A stretch of DNA of 52,985 bases from NCBI GenBank assembly GCA_013306675.1, contig JABLUY010000254.1:1-52985 (forward strand). Reading direction: 5' to 3'. This stretch comes from Thraustochytrium sp. TN22 (lineage: Eukaryota > Sar > Bigyra > Thraustochytrida > Thraustochytriidae). The translations under genes were made by a program, and so were the position numbers. Of this stretch, positions 17,280 to 27,653 are shown piece after piece. The first letter of the stretch is position 1. Every line of letters begins with the position of its first letter. The notes under the pieces were generated by a model. The model ran no database searches. It was not told the origin of the DNA and was given only the letters and a program-made list of their open reading frames with translations.

Positions 17280-20200
17280 TCATCGGGCATCAGGTGGCGC
17301 GTCGTGGCGCATGGCGCCCAAGGTGGATGCAGCATGCGTGAAGCGGGGAAAGTTGCGCTCTCGCAGACGGTCAAGCTCCTGCTTGAGGAAGTCAATCTCG
17401 TCGGTTTGCGCACGAGCCAAGTCCATGAGCTTGCGACGCGTCACGATAGCCTTCATTCGCGCCTTGGCCGCCGATGCACCCGAGCCCGCCGGGCTGCTCG
17501 CAGGTGCCGTGCCACTGCTGCCGGCGGCCGGTGCATCCGCCTGCAGCACGGAGACACCGGTGCGCGCCTGGAGCACGGCGTCGCGCATCTGTACATTGCT
17601 GAGAAGGTCGCGAATGCGTGCCTCGAGACGCACGTTCTCGTCGGTCAGCATGCGACTGCGGTCCTCGGTGCGGTCGAGCGCCGAGGCCATCTTGGTCATC
17701 TTGGTCTGGTGGATCTTCTTCATGCGCGCGACCTTCTGCTCGACCTGATGCGTCTGCTCCTGCGTGTCGGCAACCTCGCCGCCCTTGATGAGCTCCTGGA
17801 GCTCGCGCGTGACGCGCAGCATGTGCAAATCTGTGTAGTGCTCCTCAAGGTCGTGCTCCTGCTGCAGCATAAAGGTGTGCTCCCACTGCATGAAGATGAT
17901 GCTCTTGCGGAAGTCCTTCATCTTGGTCATGACGCCGACCTTGGCGTCGCCAAGCTTGACGATCTCGGCGTTCTCCGCCTCTACGACGCCGCGGTGCAAG
18001 AGCATGCTATTGGCGTAGTTGGTGATGAGGGCGCCCGGCTTGACCTCATCCTGGCCCTGCTTGACGCGCACGATGAGCTCCAGGTCCTGCACCTCGAGCC
18101 GCTCCGCCTCCTGGAGTGCGGCGAACTCGGCACGCAGGCGGTCAATTTCGGCGTCGGCGGCCGCCAGCTGGTTGGCTAGGGTGAGCGCCTGCGCATCGAG
18201 CCGCGCGGCGTCCAGCGAGACGCGCTTCAAGTCCAGCTCGCACTGGATCTTCTCCAGGCGCAGACGCTGCAGCAGGTTCCAGCGGGCCTCGTCCATGGGC
18301 AGGTTCTCCGGGCAGTCGCGCGCCAGGTCAAGCGGCACGAGCGCTCGCGCGTCCTCAGCCCGACGACGTTCCTCCTCGGTCGTGTCGTCCTCCGGCGACC
18401 CGTACGGGTCCAGGCTGATGATTTGCGCGCCAAGAGCGCCGCCTTGGCCGCGTCCGATCGCGGATTGCAGGGCGTCCTCGACGGTGTGGGCGTTCGCGTT
18501 GCCGTTGCCGCCGCTGGCGCTGGCGCTGCTGCTCTGCGAGCCACGGCGCGCACTGAGGCGGCCGCTGAGGCGACGGTCCATGTCAGTGCTGCGGCGCCGG
18601 CTGCCAACGCCGAAGCCGCCGATCGAGGAGCGGCGGCTCGACCGCTGCGAGATCTCCCCCAAGAAGGCGGCGCGCTCGCCGATGCGGTACTTGAACATGG
18701 CCACGAGCGTCTTGAGGTCGTCGGCATCGATCAAGTCGCCGCCACCCGCAGCGGCTGCCTGCTCCTGGATCTGCACCTTGAAGTTCTTCTCGAGCGCCTT
18801 GTCCTTGTCCTGCACCAGTTGGAGCGCGGCGTGCGCCGCGTCCACGGGGACCTGGAAGTCCGCCTGATCGGCGCGCACACGTTCGTGCGTCTGCAGCGCG
18901 GCGGCCAACGCCTCGCGGTTGCGCGCCTTGGCCACGACAATGTCCTCGCGGCGCACGAGGGAGAGCGTGAGGCGCGCCATGTAGAGCCCCTGCGTCGCAA
19001 TGCTCTCGGCAATCTGCACCTTGAAGCGCAGCAGGCCGCGCAGCGTGTCGCCAAAGGTCGCCACGATCTCCTCAATCTCGGTGTAGGTCTTCTTCATCTC
19101 CACCTCGAGTGACTTGATGTACTTTTCCTTCTCTTCGAGGAACTTGGTGAGCTGGATTTCGAAGTCATCGTGCTCCTTGCGCTGCTCCTCCGTCATCTCG
19201 GCATACTCGATCTCGTTCATCCACTCGGGCCGCTCCATGGTGCGCTCTGCTAGCGTCAACTCGCGCGCCGCCTCGAGCGTGCCATTCATCATGTCCTCCA
19301 GCGCGCGCGCGCCCATGTTGTCCTTGGCGGCTTCCTCCTCGCGGCGGCGGCGCTCCTCCTCCTCACGAGCCACGCGCTCGCGCTCGGCCTTGGACAGGTA
19401 CTTCTCCACGCCGATCTCCTCCTGCGTCACCTCGAGCGTGCTCTCGGCGCGCTCGCTCGGGTGCCAGTAGTTTGGCATGGGCTCCTCGTCGCGGCTCAGC
19501 TCGCGCAGAATCTCGTTGATGCGAGCGTACCGACTGCTGATGCGCTCCACGGCGTCCTCCTTGTCCTCCACGACCTTGTCGAAGCGCTCGTTGAAGGTCA
19601 GCATGAGTTGGCGCTGCAGCGCACGCAGCAGAATCAGCTGCTGCCGCACCTGGAAGCTTGAGCGCAGCGCGGCCGGATGGTACAGAAGGTCCAAGAGCTG
19701 ATCCTTGGCGTTTTCGCTCCCGCCCTCCTTGCCGCTCCCATCTTTGCCGCCCTCGCCGTCCTCGCCGTCCTCGCCGTCCTTGCCCTCGCCGCCTTCGTCG
19801 CCCTCGCCGTCCTCGTCGTCGTCTCCGTCGGAGGCGTCCTTGCCGGCGGCGTCCTTGCCCGCGTCGGCCTCCTCCTTGGCGCGCGCCGCGGCGGCAGCCT
19901 CGGCGGCCACGGCAGGGTCCACGCCGGAGGCGTCCAAGGACGGCTTGAGCAGGCCGGCGTTGACAATCCAGTCCGCGTCCTCCGGCACCGTGCGCATCGG
20001 CCCGGTCGTCGTAGGCCAGGTGTTGCGCTTGGAGAGTGGGTCGCCGCTGGCCGCAGCGCGAAGCTCGCGCAGCTCGATGGCGCGCATCTGCATGACGCGG
20101 GCCAGGCGCCGCTTGTCCCGGTCGCTCTCGCGGGGAATCGGGTAGTTGCGCACCTTGTTGGTGTCGGCGCTGTCCAGCGCGCACAGGTCGCGCGAGGCCG

Positions 20201-22847
20201 TCTCCATGGAGTCCCAGCACTCCTTTTTGATGCGTGCGAAGAGCGCCTCGCGGTCGCTGATCTCGCCCTCCACCTCGGCGCGCAGCGCCTCGGCGGCCTC
20301 CTCATTGCGCTCGCAGATTGCTGCGCGGCCCTGGACGTCGACCACGAACTCCTCGCGCGGTAGCTTCTCCAGCTCTGGCACCTTCTCGTTCGCTTCCAGG
20401 AGCATGAAGAGCCGGCGCTGCAGCAGGTCGATGCGCCCGCGCCGCTCCGCGCGCTTCTTCTCGTACTCGGACTCCAGCACGTCGTGGGCGCGCTTCTTCC
20501 ACTTGGCGCTCTCGCTCTGGCCCTCGTCCTCGGGGTCCGGCATGGGGTGCGCGACCATGCCGAGCTTCTCGTCGTCCACGGTGCGCAGCGTGACGCCCTC
20601 GCGCAGGCTGGCGTCCCGGGCGGCTGCCGGCACGCCGATGAAGGCGATCTGGCCCTCGCCCATGCCCACGGCCAGCACGGCCGTGTCGGCGCTCCACGCG
20701 AGCGCCGTGGGCATGGCCGAGGACGCCTGGTACGCCAGCGCCTTGCGCGTGGCCGCCGTCAGGTCTGCGCCGTCGCGCCATACGGCCACGGTGCCGTCCA
20801 GGCCGGCGCTCGCCACGCACTGGCCGCGTAGCGCCAGCGTCCACGGGTGGCCCTGGAGCGCGTCCACCGCGACTTCGTCCACCGCCGCCGCCGCCGCCGC
20901 TTTGGTGGTGGTTGTGCCGCCACCGCTGCTGCTGCTCCCGAGCTGCAGTACGTTGAGGCGCTGGGGTGAGTGGGAGAGCGTGGCCAGCACGTGGCCCGCC
21001 GGCGTGCATGCGAAGCCGCCGATGGCCCCAAAGCGCAGGCCGGCCACGATGCCGCGGCTCTCCGCGAGCGCTCGCACCGTGTGCACCTTGGCGAGCTCGC
21101 TCAGCGACGGCACCTGCACGGAGAGCGCCTCGGCCGTCGCCGCCTCGTCCCCGATCTGACTCTTCTTCTCCGCGTTCTCGTCCTCGCCACTGTCGAGGGC
21201 GGAGCCACTCTCGCTGAGCGGGACTGCGAGCACGAGCAGCTCGCTGGACTCGCGCCACGTGAGGGCGCGTGGCCGCAGCGCCTCGGGCAGGTCGACGACG
21301 ACGGCGAGCCCGATGGCCTCGCGGCGCGCGCGTGAGGGCACGTCCACGCGAAAGACGCTGAGGCCGGCCTCGTCGTCTGAGGCCGACGCCAGCAGATGGC
21401 CACACGGGCTGAAGGCGAGGCGCGAGGTGGCGCTGGCGTGCGCGCGAATGGTCTGCACGACCTGGATCTGCCACGCCCCGGAGCGCGGCTTGCTCACCTG
21501 CACGAGCAGGATGAGGCCGCACTTGGTTCCGACCGCGACAAAGGGCGACTGCGTGCTGGCGGCCAACGTCGTGAGCTGGCGCGCTTGCAGCGGCGCCGCA
21601 GAGGCGTTGCCGTCCCTTTTCTCCTTGCCGGCCTCCTCGCGGGGGTCGCGGCGCAACGAGGCCTGCGCCAGGGGCACGCGCTGCGCGCTGTCGGCGTCCC
21701 AAACGCGCAGCGTCGCGTCGGCGCCCACCGAGGCGAAGAGCGCGCTGGCACCGCGCGGCCCGCTAAACACAGGTGCCAGCGCCACGAGCGCGCCGCGGTG
21801 CGCGCTGGAGAGCATCCGGAAGCGGCGCTCCGCGCCGTCTGATGCGCGCGGCACAGTGATGATGAAGCGGTCGCCGCGTTCCGTGGTCACGAGGCACCGC
21901 GTGAAGGACGCATTCAGCGCGAGTGCCACGATTGGGGAGGGCGCGTGGCCCTCGGCCGGGGCCTCCGCACTACTGTACGGGTCCTCCACGAGTCCCGGAA
22001 TCGCCGGTAGCGCCGCGTCTTCCTCGGTGAAGGTCGACTCGCTGAGCCACCGCAGCCGTCCGTCCGCGCAGCCGGCAAGGACACTGCCGGAGACGACGCG
22101 GAGAGAAATGATACGCAGCACGTTCTCCAGCTTCTTGGTGACTGCGCCATTGCGCGGGTCCACGCGCAGCACCAGATCGCGTGTCACGGCCAGGAGCTGG
22201 CCGGCCTTGGTCCAGGAGAAGTCCGTCACGGGCCCCAGACCGCTCGCCTCCGTGTCGATAGGCGTCAGCTCGTGGTTCTTGGCGGTCTCCTCGAGGCGTA
22301 GCAACCGCAGGCCGTCGGAACCCGCGCACGCTAGCACGCCGGTGTCACGCGGGCAGAAGCCGACGCGCGACGCCACGTCGGCGTGCAGCTCGCGCCGGGC
22401 CAGCACCGGGCGCTGCGGGTTGCGCAGGTCCCAGACCACGAGTTCGCGGCCGAGCTCGCTGCCCACGGCGGCGAGCCTTGATCCGTCCCTCGCGAAGGCG
22501 AGCGCGCCGTGGCGCAGGTCCGCGCCGTCGACCAACTCGAAGCTTGCCGCCTCGCTGCGCACCACCACCGTCGGCTGCTCCGCGGGCCTCGAGTACGCGT
22601 ACCCGCCTTTGGGGCCCGCGCACAGCGCGGACACGTCCCGCGCGGCGCTGTCGGCATCCACGAACGTCTGCGTCTGCGTCGCCGTCTGTTCTTCCTCGCC
22701 CAGCGCTGGCAGCTTCGTCACGCCCAGCGCCGTGCCGCAGACCTCCACGACATCGTTCTCGCCGCACAGCACCGCGGCGCTCGCGCCCTTGGTGCCAGCG
22801 CTTGGCACGAACTGCAGCGTCGCCAGCGCACCCTGCTGCTTCGTCAT
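17280..22847 (-). CDS. CFAP43/CFAP44-family WD40 coiled-coil axonemal protein (CFAP43 favoured)
   Basis: 1855 residues from the ATG at 22847; the frame runs 66 bases further to a GTG inside a pentamer repeat. The N-terminal half (about 1-840) is built of WD40-like beta-propeller repeats (e.g. GSRLAAVGSELGRELVVWDL, LLASASDDEAGLSVF). The C-terminal half is coiled coil, with family blocks such as ALEDMMNGTLEAAREL, LEEKEKYIKSLEVEMKK and a terminal RRKLMDLARAQTDEIDFLK followed by ELDRLRERNFPRF. An acidic Gly/Asp/Glu/Lys-rich insert lies at about 990-1045. CFAP43 and CFAP44 form the tether connecting the inner dynein arm I1/f head to the doublet microtubule and are needed for flagellar beating. Length matches this family. 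The call to CFAP43 rather than CFAP44 rests on remembered motifs and is not firm. Confidence 0.75.
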   Translation of the reverse strand: MTKQQGALATLQFVPSAGTKGASAAVLCGENDVVEVCGTALGVTKLPALGEEEQTATQTQTFVDADSAARDVSALCAGPKGGYAYSRPAEQPTVVVRSEAASFELVDGADLRHGALAFARDGSRLAAVGSELGRELVVWDLRNPQRPVLARRELHADVASRVGFCPRDTGVLACAGSDGLRLLRLEETAKNHELTPIDTEASGLGPVTDFSWTKAGQLLAVTRDLVLRVDPRNGAVTKKLENVLRIISLRVVSGSVLAGCADGRLRWLSESTFTEEDAALPAIPGLVEDPYSSAEAPAEGHAPSPIVALALNASFTRCLVTTERGDRFIITVPRASDGAERRFRMLSSAHRGALVALAPVFSGPRGASALFASVGADATLRVWDADSAQRVPLAQASLRRDPREEAGKEKRDGNASAAPLQARQLTTLAASTQSPFVAVGTKCGLILLVQVSKPRSGAWQIQVVQTIRAHASATSRLAFSPCGHLLASASDDEAGLSVFRVDVPSRARREAIGLAVVVDLPEALRPRALTWRESSELLVLAVPLSESGSALDSGEDENAEKKSQIGDEAATAEALSVQVPSLSELAKVHTVRALAESRGIVAGLRFGAIGGFACTPAGHVLATLSHSPQRLNVLQLGSSSSGGGTTTTKAAAAAAVDEVAVDALQGHPWTLALRGQCVASAGLDGTVAVWRDGADLTAATRKALAYQASSAMPTALAWSADTAVLAVGMGEGQIAFIGVPAAARDASLREGVTLRTVDDEKLGMVAHPMPDPEDEGQSESAKWKKRAHDVLESEYEKKRAERRGRIDLLQRRLFMLLEANEKVPELEKLPREEFVVDVQGRAAICERNEEAAEALRAEVEGEISDREALFARIKKECWDSMETASRDLCALDSADTNKVRNYPIPRESDRDKRRLARVMQMRAIELRELRAAASGDPLSKRNTWPTTTGPMRTVPEDADWIVNAGLLKPSLDASGVDPAVAAEAAAAARAKEEADAGKDAAGKDASDGDDDEDGEGDEGGEGKDGEDGEDGEGGKDGSGKEGGSENAKDQLLDLLYHPAALRSSFQVRQQLILLRALQRQLMLTFNERFDKVVEDKEDAVERISSRYARINEILRELSRDEEPMPNYWHPSERAESTLEVTQEEIGVEKYLSKAERERVAREEEERRRREEEAAKDNMGARALEDMMNGTLEAARELTLAERTMERPEWMNEIEYAEMTEEQRKEHDDFEIQLTKFLEEKEKYIKSLEVEMKKTYTEIEEIVATFGDTLRGLLRFKVQIAESIATQGLYMARLTLSLVRREDIVVAKARNREALAAALQTHERVRADQADFQVPVDAAHAALQLVQDKDKALEKNFKVQIQEQAAAAGGGDLIDADDLKTLVAMFKYRIGERAAFLGEISQRSSRRSSIGGFGVGSRRRSTDMDRRLSGRLSARRGSQSSSASASGGNGNANAHTVEDALQSAIGRGQGGALGAQIISLDPYGSPEDDTTEEERRRAEDARALVPLDLARDCPENLPMDEARWNLLQRLRLEKIQCELDLKRVSLDAARLDAQALTLANQLAAADAEIDRLRAEFAALQEAERLEVQDLELIVRVKQGQDEVKPGALITNYANSMLLHRGVVEAENAEIVKLGDAKVGVMTKMKDFRKSIIFMQWEHTFMLQQEHDLEEHYTDLHMLRVTRELQELIKGGEVADTQEQTHQVEQKVARMKKIHQTKMTKMASALDRTEDRSRMLTDENVRLEARIRDLLSNVQMRDAVLQARTGVSVLQADAPAAGSSGTAPASSPAGSGASAAKARMKAIVTRRKLMDLARAQTDEIDFLKQELDRLRERNFPRFTHAASTLGAMRHDAPPDAR

Positions 22848-22850
22848 GCT

Positions 22851-22886
22851 CGCGTCGCGTCGCGTCGCGTCGCGTCGCGTCGCGTC
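22851..22886. repeat. (CGCGT)n pentanucleotide repeat in the 5' UTR
   Basis: About seven CGCGT units end only a few bases upstream of the start codon of the CFAP43/44-type gene, so they lie in its leader. The frame through the repeat is open (Arg/Asp/Ala) but lacks an ATG. Confidence 0.9.
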
Positions 22887-23273
22887 ACGCAGCACGCGCC
22901 CGCGCGCCGCCACGCGAGCCTTTGCTGCCGCCGCCGCCCACGCGTGCGCGCGAGCTTTCTGCCGCCGCCGCCGTCGATGTCCCGTGTCGCCTCTTGATTG
23001 CTTGCACGCTTTGCGCAGCGCTCGCTATCCGTTGACCGCGCAGTGTGCGCTGTTGATCGGAGGGTGGGCACGGTCAGTGGTGCGCTGGCGGGGACGCGCA
23101 TGTCGATGACGGGCGACATACAATGGAACCTCGTGGTTTTCCCCGTCTGAGGAGACGTGATCTCCATCTAGCTAGCATTAATTAATTAAGTTAGAGATAG
23201 ATAGGCGATGCGAGTACATCTCGTCTTGTCTCGTCGTGGGGTGGTACAGAATTCTTCAATCATTGTCACGTTC
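22887..23273. other. Spacer upstream of the CFAP43/44-type gene
   Basis: Contains the CFAP-gene 5' region and, at 23168-23190, a CTAGCTAG/ATTAATTAATTAA stretch that is unusually AT-rich for this window. No coding evidence. Confidence 0.5.
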
Positions 23274-23990
23274 TTACACCAAAAAGAGCAGGAGGCTGGC
23301 CATGGCGAGCAGCAGACTTGCTGCCTCGGTTTGAAGAGCACCAGCAGCGTTGGTAGGTGCGGGCGTCGAAGTGGGCGCCGTGGTGCTGCAGTAAAGCGCT
23401 TGAGCGGCGCTCACCAGACTCTGGTCGTCTGCGACGAAAATAGCAATGTCGCTTGGGCACTCGCAGGAGATGCACTGCATGGCGCCGTCGAAGAATTCGT
23501 TGTTGGCGCTGGCGGCGCCGTTGAAGTAGGAGGCCAGCTCCTGCGTGCTTTGCGCCGACTGAAACTCAAGAAGGAAGTTCGCGCACTCGGAGTCGTCAAG
23601 GCAGCCGACGACTTGAGAGGCGCAGCTGGAGAAGGTGCAGCTGGCTTCTGGGATGAGTGCCACGAAGGGGCACTCATCCTCCATGCCGTCCACCACCTCG
23701 GTGCCGTCCACGCTGTCGCCACCTTCCTCCGTTAGCTCCGCCGCGAGATCCGCCTTGCAGGTTTCGTTGACGCAGGACGCGCACGCGAGCAGGACGTGGC
23801 CGACCGGCAGCTCGATGAGCCCCGAGATCTCTGATGTGTTCAGGTACTGCGTCTCTAGGCATGCCTGGTACGGGTACGCACACAGGTCGTCCGATGCAAT
23901 GGCCTCCATGAGGCACTCCGACTCGAAGAGAGCCTGCGTCGTGCCCACCATGGCGGCCGCCGCCATCATTGCCGTCGCCATGCGCCTCAT
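23274..23990 (-). CDS. Cys-rich secreted protein, probably GPI-anchored (paralogue 1)
   Basis: 238 residues, ATG at 23990. It has a signal peptide (about 1-20, MMAAAAMVGTTQA), then the motif LFESEC, and a Cys-rich body with repeated C-x2-C and C-x4-C spacings (LLACASCVNETC, CISCECPSD). A Thr/Pro-rich stalk follows (TTAPTSTPAPT), then a terminal hydrophobic stretch (SLLLAMASLLLFLV) with no cytoplasmic tail. This order is the standard one for a GPI-anchored surface protein. The protein at 25055-25741 shares the LFES-(E/D)-C start, the LACxSC motif, the MECxCxSDI-like block and the stalk, so the two are tandem paralogues. No known domain is recognised. A role at the cell wall or surface is inferred from topology only. 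Confidence 0.7.
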   Translation of the reverse strand: MRRMATAMMAAAAMVGTTQALFESECLMEAIASDDLCAYPYQACLETQYLNTSEISGLIELPVGHVLLACASCVNETCKADLAAELTEEGGDSVDGTEVVDGMEDECPFVALIPEASCTFSSCASQVVGCLDDSECANFLLEFQSAQSTQELASYFNGAASANNEFFDGAMQCISCECPSDIAIFVADDQSLVSAAQALYCSTTAPTSTPAPTNAAGALQTEAASLLLAMASLLLFLV

Positions 23991-25054
23991 CCTTCGTGAA
24001 GACGAGCTCTGTTCGTTGCTCTCCGGGCTGCGCGCTTACTTGCTTGCTCACTTGCTCGCTTGCTCGCTTGCTCGCTTGCTCGCTTCACGTGCGCCGCGCT
24101 CTTGCCGGATCGAAGCGTGCTACTCGTTTGCCGGATCGAGGGGGTTTTGCTTCGCCTGGCTGATCGCGCTCTGCCTGCTCCTCCACTGTCCGACAAGGCC
24201 AGTGCACGGGACTTCCCGGAGCCAGCGCTAATCTTACGCTGAGCCGCCTGACTGTCAGAGAGCGCAAGCAGGCTCTTCAATCATCGACAGTGCAAAAGCC
24301 ATCGCAGGCACCTTGATCTGATCTGCACGCGCTCGTCTGCACCGGCGCGGCGATACTTTCGGCGGGCCAGACTGCGCGGCCAGCGCCGCCGGGCGCCGCC
24401 GGCGAGGTCCTAGCCTATAGGCCGTGCTTCAGCGCGTGCGCCGCGAGGGCTGGCTTGCTTGCTGTGAGAGGGTCCCCGCGGGCTGCGCAAGGAGTAGGAG
24501 TCGTCCGCCAACCGGACTCGGACCGTGACATGAAATCACGTCACGGCGAGCGCAAGCGCAAAACAAGACCGTGGCTGCAAAAGCAAACGTGATGATGAAG
24601 CAAGCGCGGCACAGCAAGCATAATGGCTGATCACCACCACCTAACGTAATCCGCGACTGAAATCTTGCCGCGAGGACGCCAGGATCGTGGAGCAGGTGCA
24701 GGCAACCCAGCCTGCCAGGCCCTGCCTGCACGCCTCGAGCGCAGTGGCCGGCGGAGTCTATGTCACATGGCCAAAGATGAGGAAAAGAAAGGCGGCGGGC
24801 AAGTTCCTTGGAACTGCCGACGAGCCTGCCTACCGGCCGCGACTTGAAGTTGAAGTCGTGTCTTTGCCGCACGTGGCTGCCAGTGACGCTTGAGCTTCGC
24901 TCGCGGGCTGTTAGTTGACTCACGACTGAACTCTCCGTGTCAGCCAGGCTGACGAATCGTGGCGGCACGCCACGGACCCTCGACAGCTTTCGAAAATTCT
25001 TAGGCAGTAACCTCCCGGGCCGACCACAAGGAAGAAAAGAAATAGAGCTTGACG
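23991..25054. other. Spacer between the two Cys-rich paralogues, with (GCTT)n
   Basis: A TTGC/GCTT array (24040-24085) lies in the probable leader of paralogue 1. The rest holds short words such as TGACTCA (24917) and CAGGCTGACG but no gene. A 179-residue minus frame at 24429-24968 has no family resemblance and was not accepted. Confidence 0.5.
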
Positions 25055-25741
25055 TTACTTCCTAGCAAAGAGGGCAAAGGCCGCAACAAGAAGGGTGGAG
25101 GCAATCTGCAGGCCAGAGGCGGCAGAAGTTGGCGCCACGGTGGTGGTGAGGCAGCCATACACGCCCTGCGCCGCGGGCACGAGGGCCTCGCCATTTTCAA
25201 TCAGGGTGCCGATGTCTGAAGAGCACTCGCAGGCCATGCACTCGAGCGCGGCGTTGAAGTACTCGTTTTGCATGTTGTCCGCGAAGGCCGTGGCAAAGTC
25301 TTCCGAGGTGACGAGCTCGTCGAGGCCGTCAAGGCAGGCATCGTTATCGACGCAGGCCACGATCTCGTCAGCGCAAGTATCCACCGCGCAGGTGGCCTGC
25401 GGGAGGAGCTCGGCGAATTCGCAATAGTCCTCCATGCCGGCGACGGCGCCGGCCGCCGAGTCCGGGCCCAGGTAGCCAGTGAGCTCGCTCTCGAGCTCCG
25501 AGCTGCAGGTGTCGCTCTGGCACGACACGCAGGCGAGCACGAAGCCGCCGAGATTGTTGGTGAGCAGGCCGCCGACGCCCTGCATAGCCACGGCGGTGTC
25601 ATTGCTCGCCACCATGCCGAGGAGCTCGTTGCACGACGGCAGCTGCGTGCACGCCTCGTACACGAACCCGCATTCCCCCGGCGTCTCGATGGCGCCGCTG
25701 GTGCAGTCCGACTCGAACAGCGAGGGCAGGGATGCGGACAT
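25055..25741 (-). CDS. Cys-rich probable GPI-anchored protein (paralogue 2), start uncertain
   Basis: 228 residues from the ATG at 25741 (MSASLPSLFESDC). The body is clearly related to the gene at 23274-23990: LFESDC near the start, LACVSCQSDTC, CAVDTCADEIVACV, CMACECSSDIG, a Thr/Ser stalk (TTTVAPTSAASG) and a hydrophobic C-terminus (STLLVAAFALFA) ending RK. Unlike its paralogue it shows no signal peptide: LFES starts only eight residues from the Met, and upstream codons are charged. Either a signal-peptide exon lies further upstream, with a splice acceptor near GAGAAG before 25741, or the copy has lost secretion. No function is known. Confidence 0.6.
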   Translation of the reverse strand: MSASLPSLFESDCTSGAIETPGECGFVYEACTQLPSCNELLGMVASNDTAVAMQGVGGLLTNNLGGFVLACVSCQSDTCSSELESELTGYLGPDSAAGAVAGMEDYCEFAELLPQATCAVDTCADEIVACVDNDACLDGLDELVTSEDFATAFADNMQNEYFNAALECMACECSSDIGTLIENGEALVPAAQGVYGCLTTTVAPTSAASGLQIASTLLVAAFALFARK

Positions 25742-27653
25742 CTTCTCCCCCTCGCGCGGTGTCCTCTCTCTCTCTCGCGTCCTCCGCTCTCGATCTCGAT
25801 TCGTGTTTGCATCTCTCCGCGGCCCGCCGCGCGGCGCGGCCGCCCTCCCCCGCGTCCGCTGCGCTGCGCACGCGCCTGCAAGCCGCCTCGCCCCGCACCG
25901 GACCCGGAGTCGCGCTGGGTCCAAGACTTCGTCAACCCGATCATACGACGGTCGCAGGGCGCGCAAGCCGCCCGCCCAGCCGCCACGGCCGGCCAGACGA
26001 CGATCATCCCCGAGGACCCGAGAGCCTGGACTGGCCTGGCGCGCGCCGGACGCCGCGCCGCGCGACTTGGTCGTTCGTTCCTCGCCTCGCAGCCAGCCGC
26101 AGCCAGCGAGGGTTTCTGGGCGCCGCCGCTTCCGGGGACCCGGCGACGCCACTGGCCGGCGACGCCGTGGACGACCTCCACCACCAGCAGCCCATGATGA
26201 TCCTCGGGTCGCCCTCGGGCTCGGACGGCGCGCCCGTGGCACGAGCGAAGGGCTGCTGTTCGCTCTGAGACTGAGAGCGACTCGCGTCGATCCTCGCGCT
26301 TGGCCGACCATGGCCGCTCTGGCGGGCTGGGCTAAGTTCCTTGGACTTGAGCGAGCCCATCCCATCCCATGCCGAGCTTGCCAATGACCCTGGTCGAGGA
26401 CGAGCTGAGCGAGCAGCAGCGCGGGATGAACCGCAGAAGCCAGCCAGAGAAGTTGAGTGAACCGGAGCAGGCGGCTCGTCGCAAGCCAGCGGCGGAGACG
26501 GACACGGACTTACTCAACTTGTAGGAGAGCGGGCGCGACTTGGACAACGCGGAGCCGCCACAACCACTGTAGCGCGGCAACGGCGGGCGCACGGGTTGTG
26601 CTTGGAGCTGGACTCGGCCACGGTGGCGGCGCTCCTGATGATCAGGCTTGGGCTCACTCAGCTCAGCTCTGACAGCTCAGCTCAGCTCAGCTCAGGCTCA
26701 CTGGCAGGCTCGGCACGGTGTACTGGTACGGGTCGACCGCCAGCTCCGCCGCGAGGACGCCGCCCAAGTCGAAGGTGAAGACCAGCTGGGGCCGGACCCC
26801 GCCGGCCGGCACTGCGCGCTGCTGGGCCCGAACTTCGAAGAAGGCGGCAACACGCAGCAGTGCAGCTGCGTGCAGCACGACTCGGAGACCGCGGCTTGCA
26901 GTGCAGTGCTGCAGTGGTTCAACCGTTCAAGGCTTGCCCGAGTCGCCGTCGCAGCAACCAAGGGGCCCGGAGAAGCGCGCGTACTCGAGCGCCGGGGCCA
27001 CGGAGGAGGTTGCGTTAGTTTCGTAGCCCTGCCCTGTCCGTGCAATGCGTGCACCGCGGCCAGCCAGCCTGTGGCAGCGAGCTCGGCCACGGCGGTGATG
27101 CCGAGGCCCTCCAAGTTGCAGTTGCGACTCCTCAGGCTGCGAGTTTGTTGAGCTTTTCTTGGACATTGGCGACTTCCACCGCGCACACCGTGCCGTGCCG
27201 CGCCGTGCTGGCCATGGCCGCCGCGGCGGAGAGCGGCGAGACGCGCGCGGAGTGAGGCGAGCGAGGCGAGGCAAGGCGAGGAGCGGGCGAGCGAGCGGGC
27301 GAGCGAGCGAGCGACCCGGAGCGCAGGCAGATCGCTAACCTGACACGAGCCGAGGCCGCGGACCGCGGCGCGCGAGGAGCGGGCCCAGGGACCCCGGCAC
27401 CGCGTGCAGCCTGCCTGCGCGGGCCGCGCGTGCCGTGCGCGAGCGTGCACGCGGGCGGTGAGCGGCGCGACGTCGAGGCGACTTGGAGAGTCTGTCTGTT
27501 GCTTCTCCTGCGCCCCTTGAGCTGGCAAGGCTGCTCCCTCCTCTCGCGCGCACACGCTGCGAGGCACGAGGCTTCGGAGAGCTTGCGCTTGCAGCAGGCA
27601 GAGCACTGGCAGATCCTCAACGTGGCCTCGGCTGAGCGCTGGTGCTTGCGAAG
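25742..27653. other. Divergent spacer between paralogue 2 (-) and the membrane-protein gene (+)
   Basis: GC-rich, with CT/GA-rich stretches near 25765-25800, a CTCAG-type array (26658-26697) and a GAGCG/GGCGA-type array (27255-27315). Several 100-residue frames exist, but none has a domain. TGCAGTGCAG words cluster at 26873-26915. It must carry the promoters of both flanking genes; no TATA box was seen. Confidence 0.4.
26658..26697. repeat. (AGCTC)n pentanucleotide repeat
   Basis: Repeated CAGCT units with one interruption (CTGACAGCTC), in the divergent spacer. Confidence 0.8.

Noticed and set aside
24429-24968. 179-codon minus-strand frame between the Cys-rich genes
   Set aside because: No domain, no paralogue, mixed composition typical of spacer.
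27132-27215. 27-codon minus-strand mini-frame (MASTARHGTVC...)
   Set aside because: Has an ATG and a protein-like end, but is too short to support without transcript evidence.
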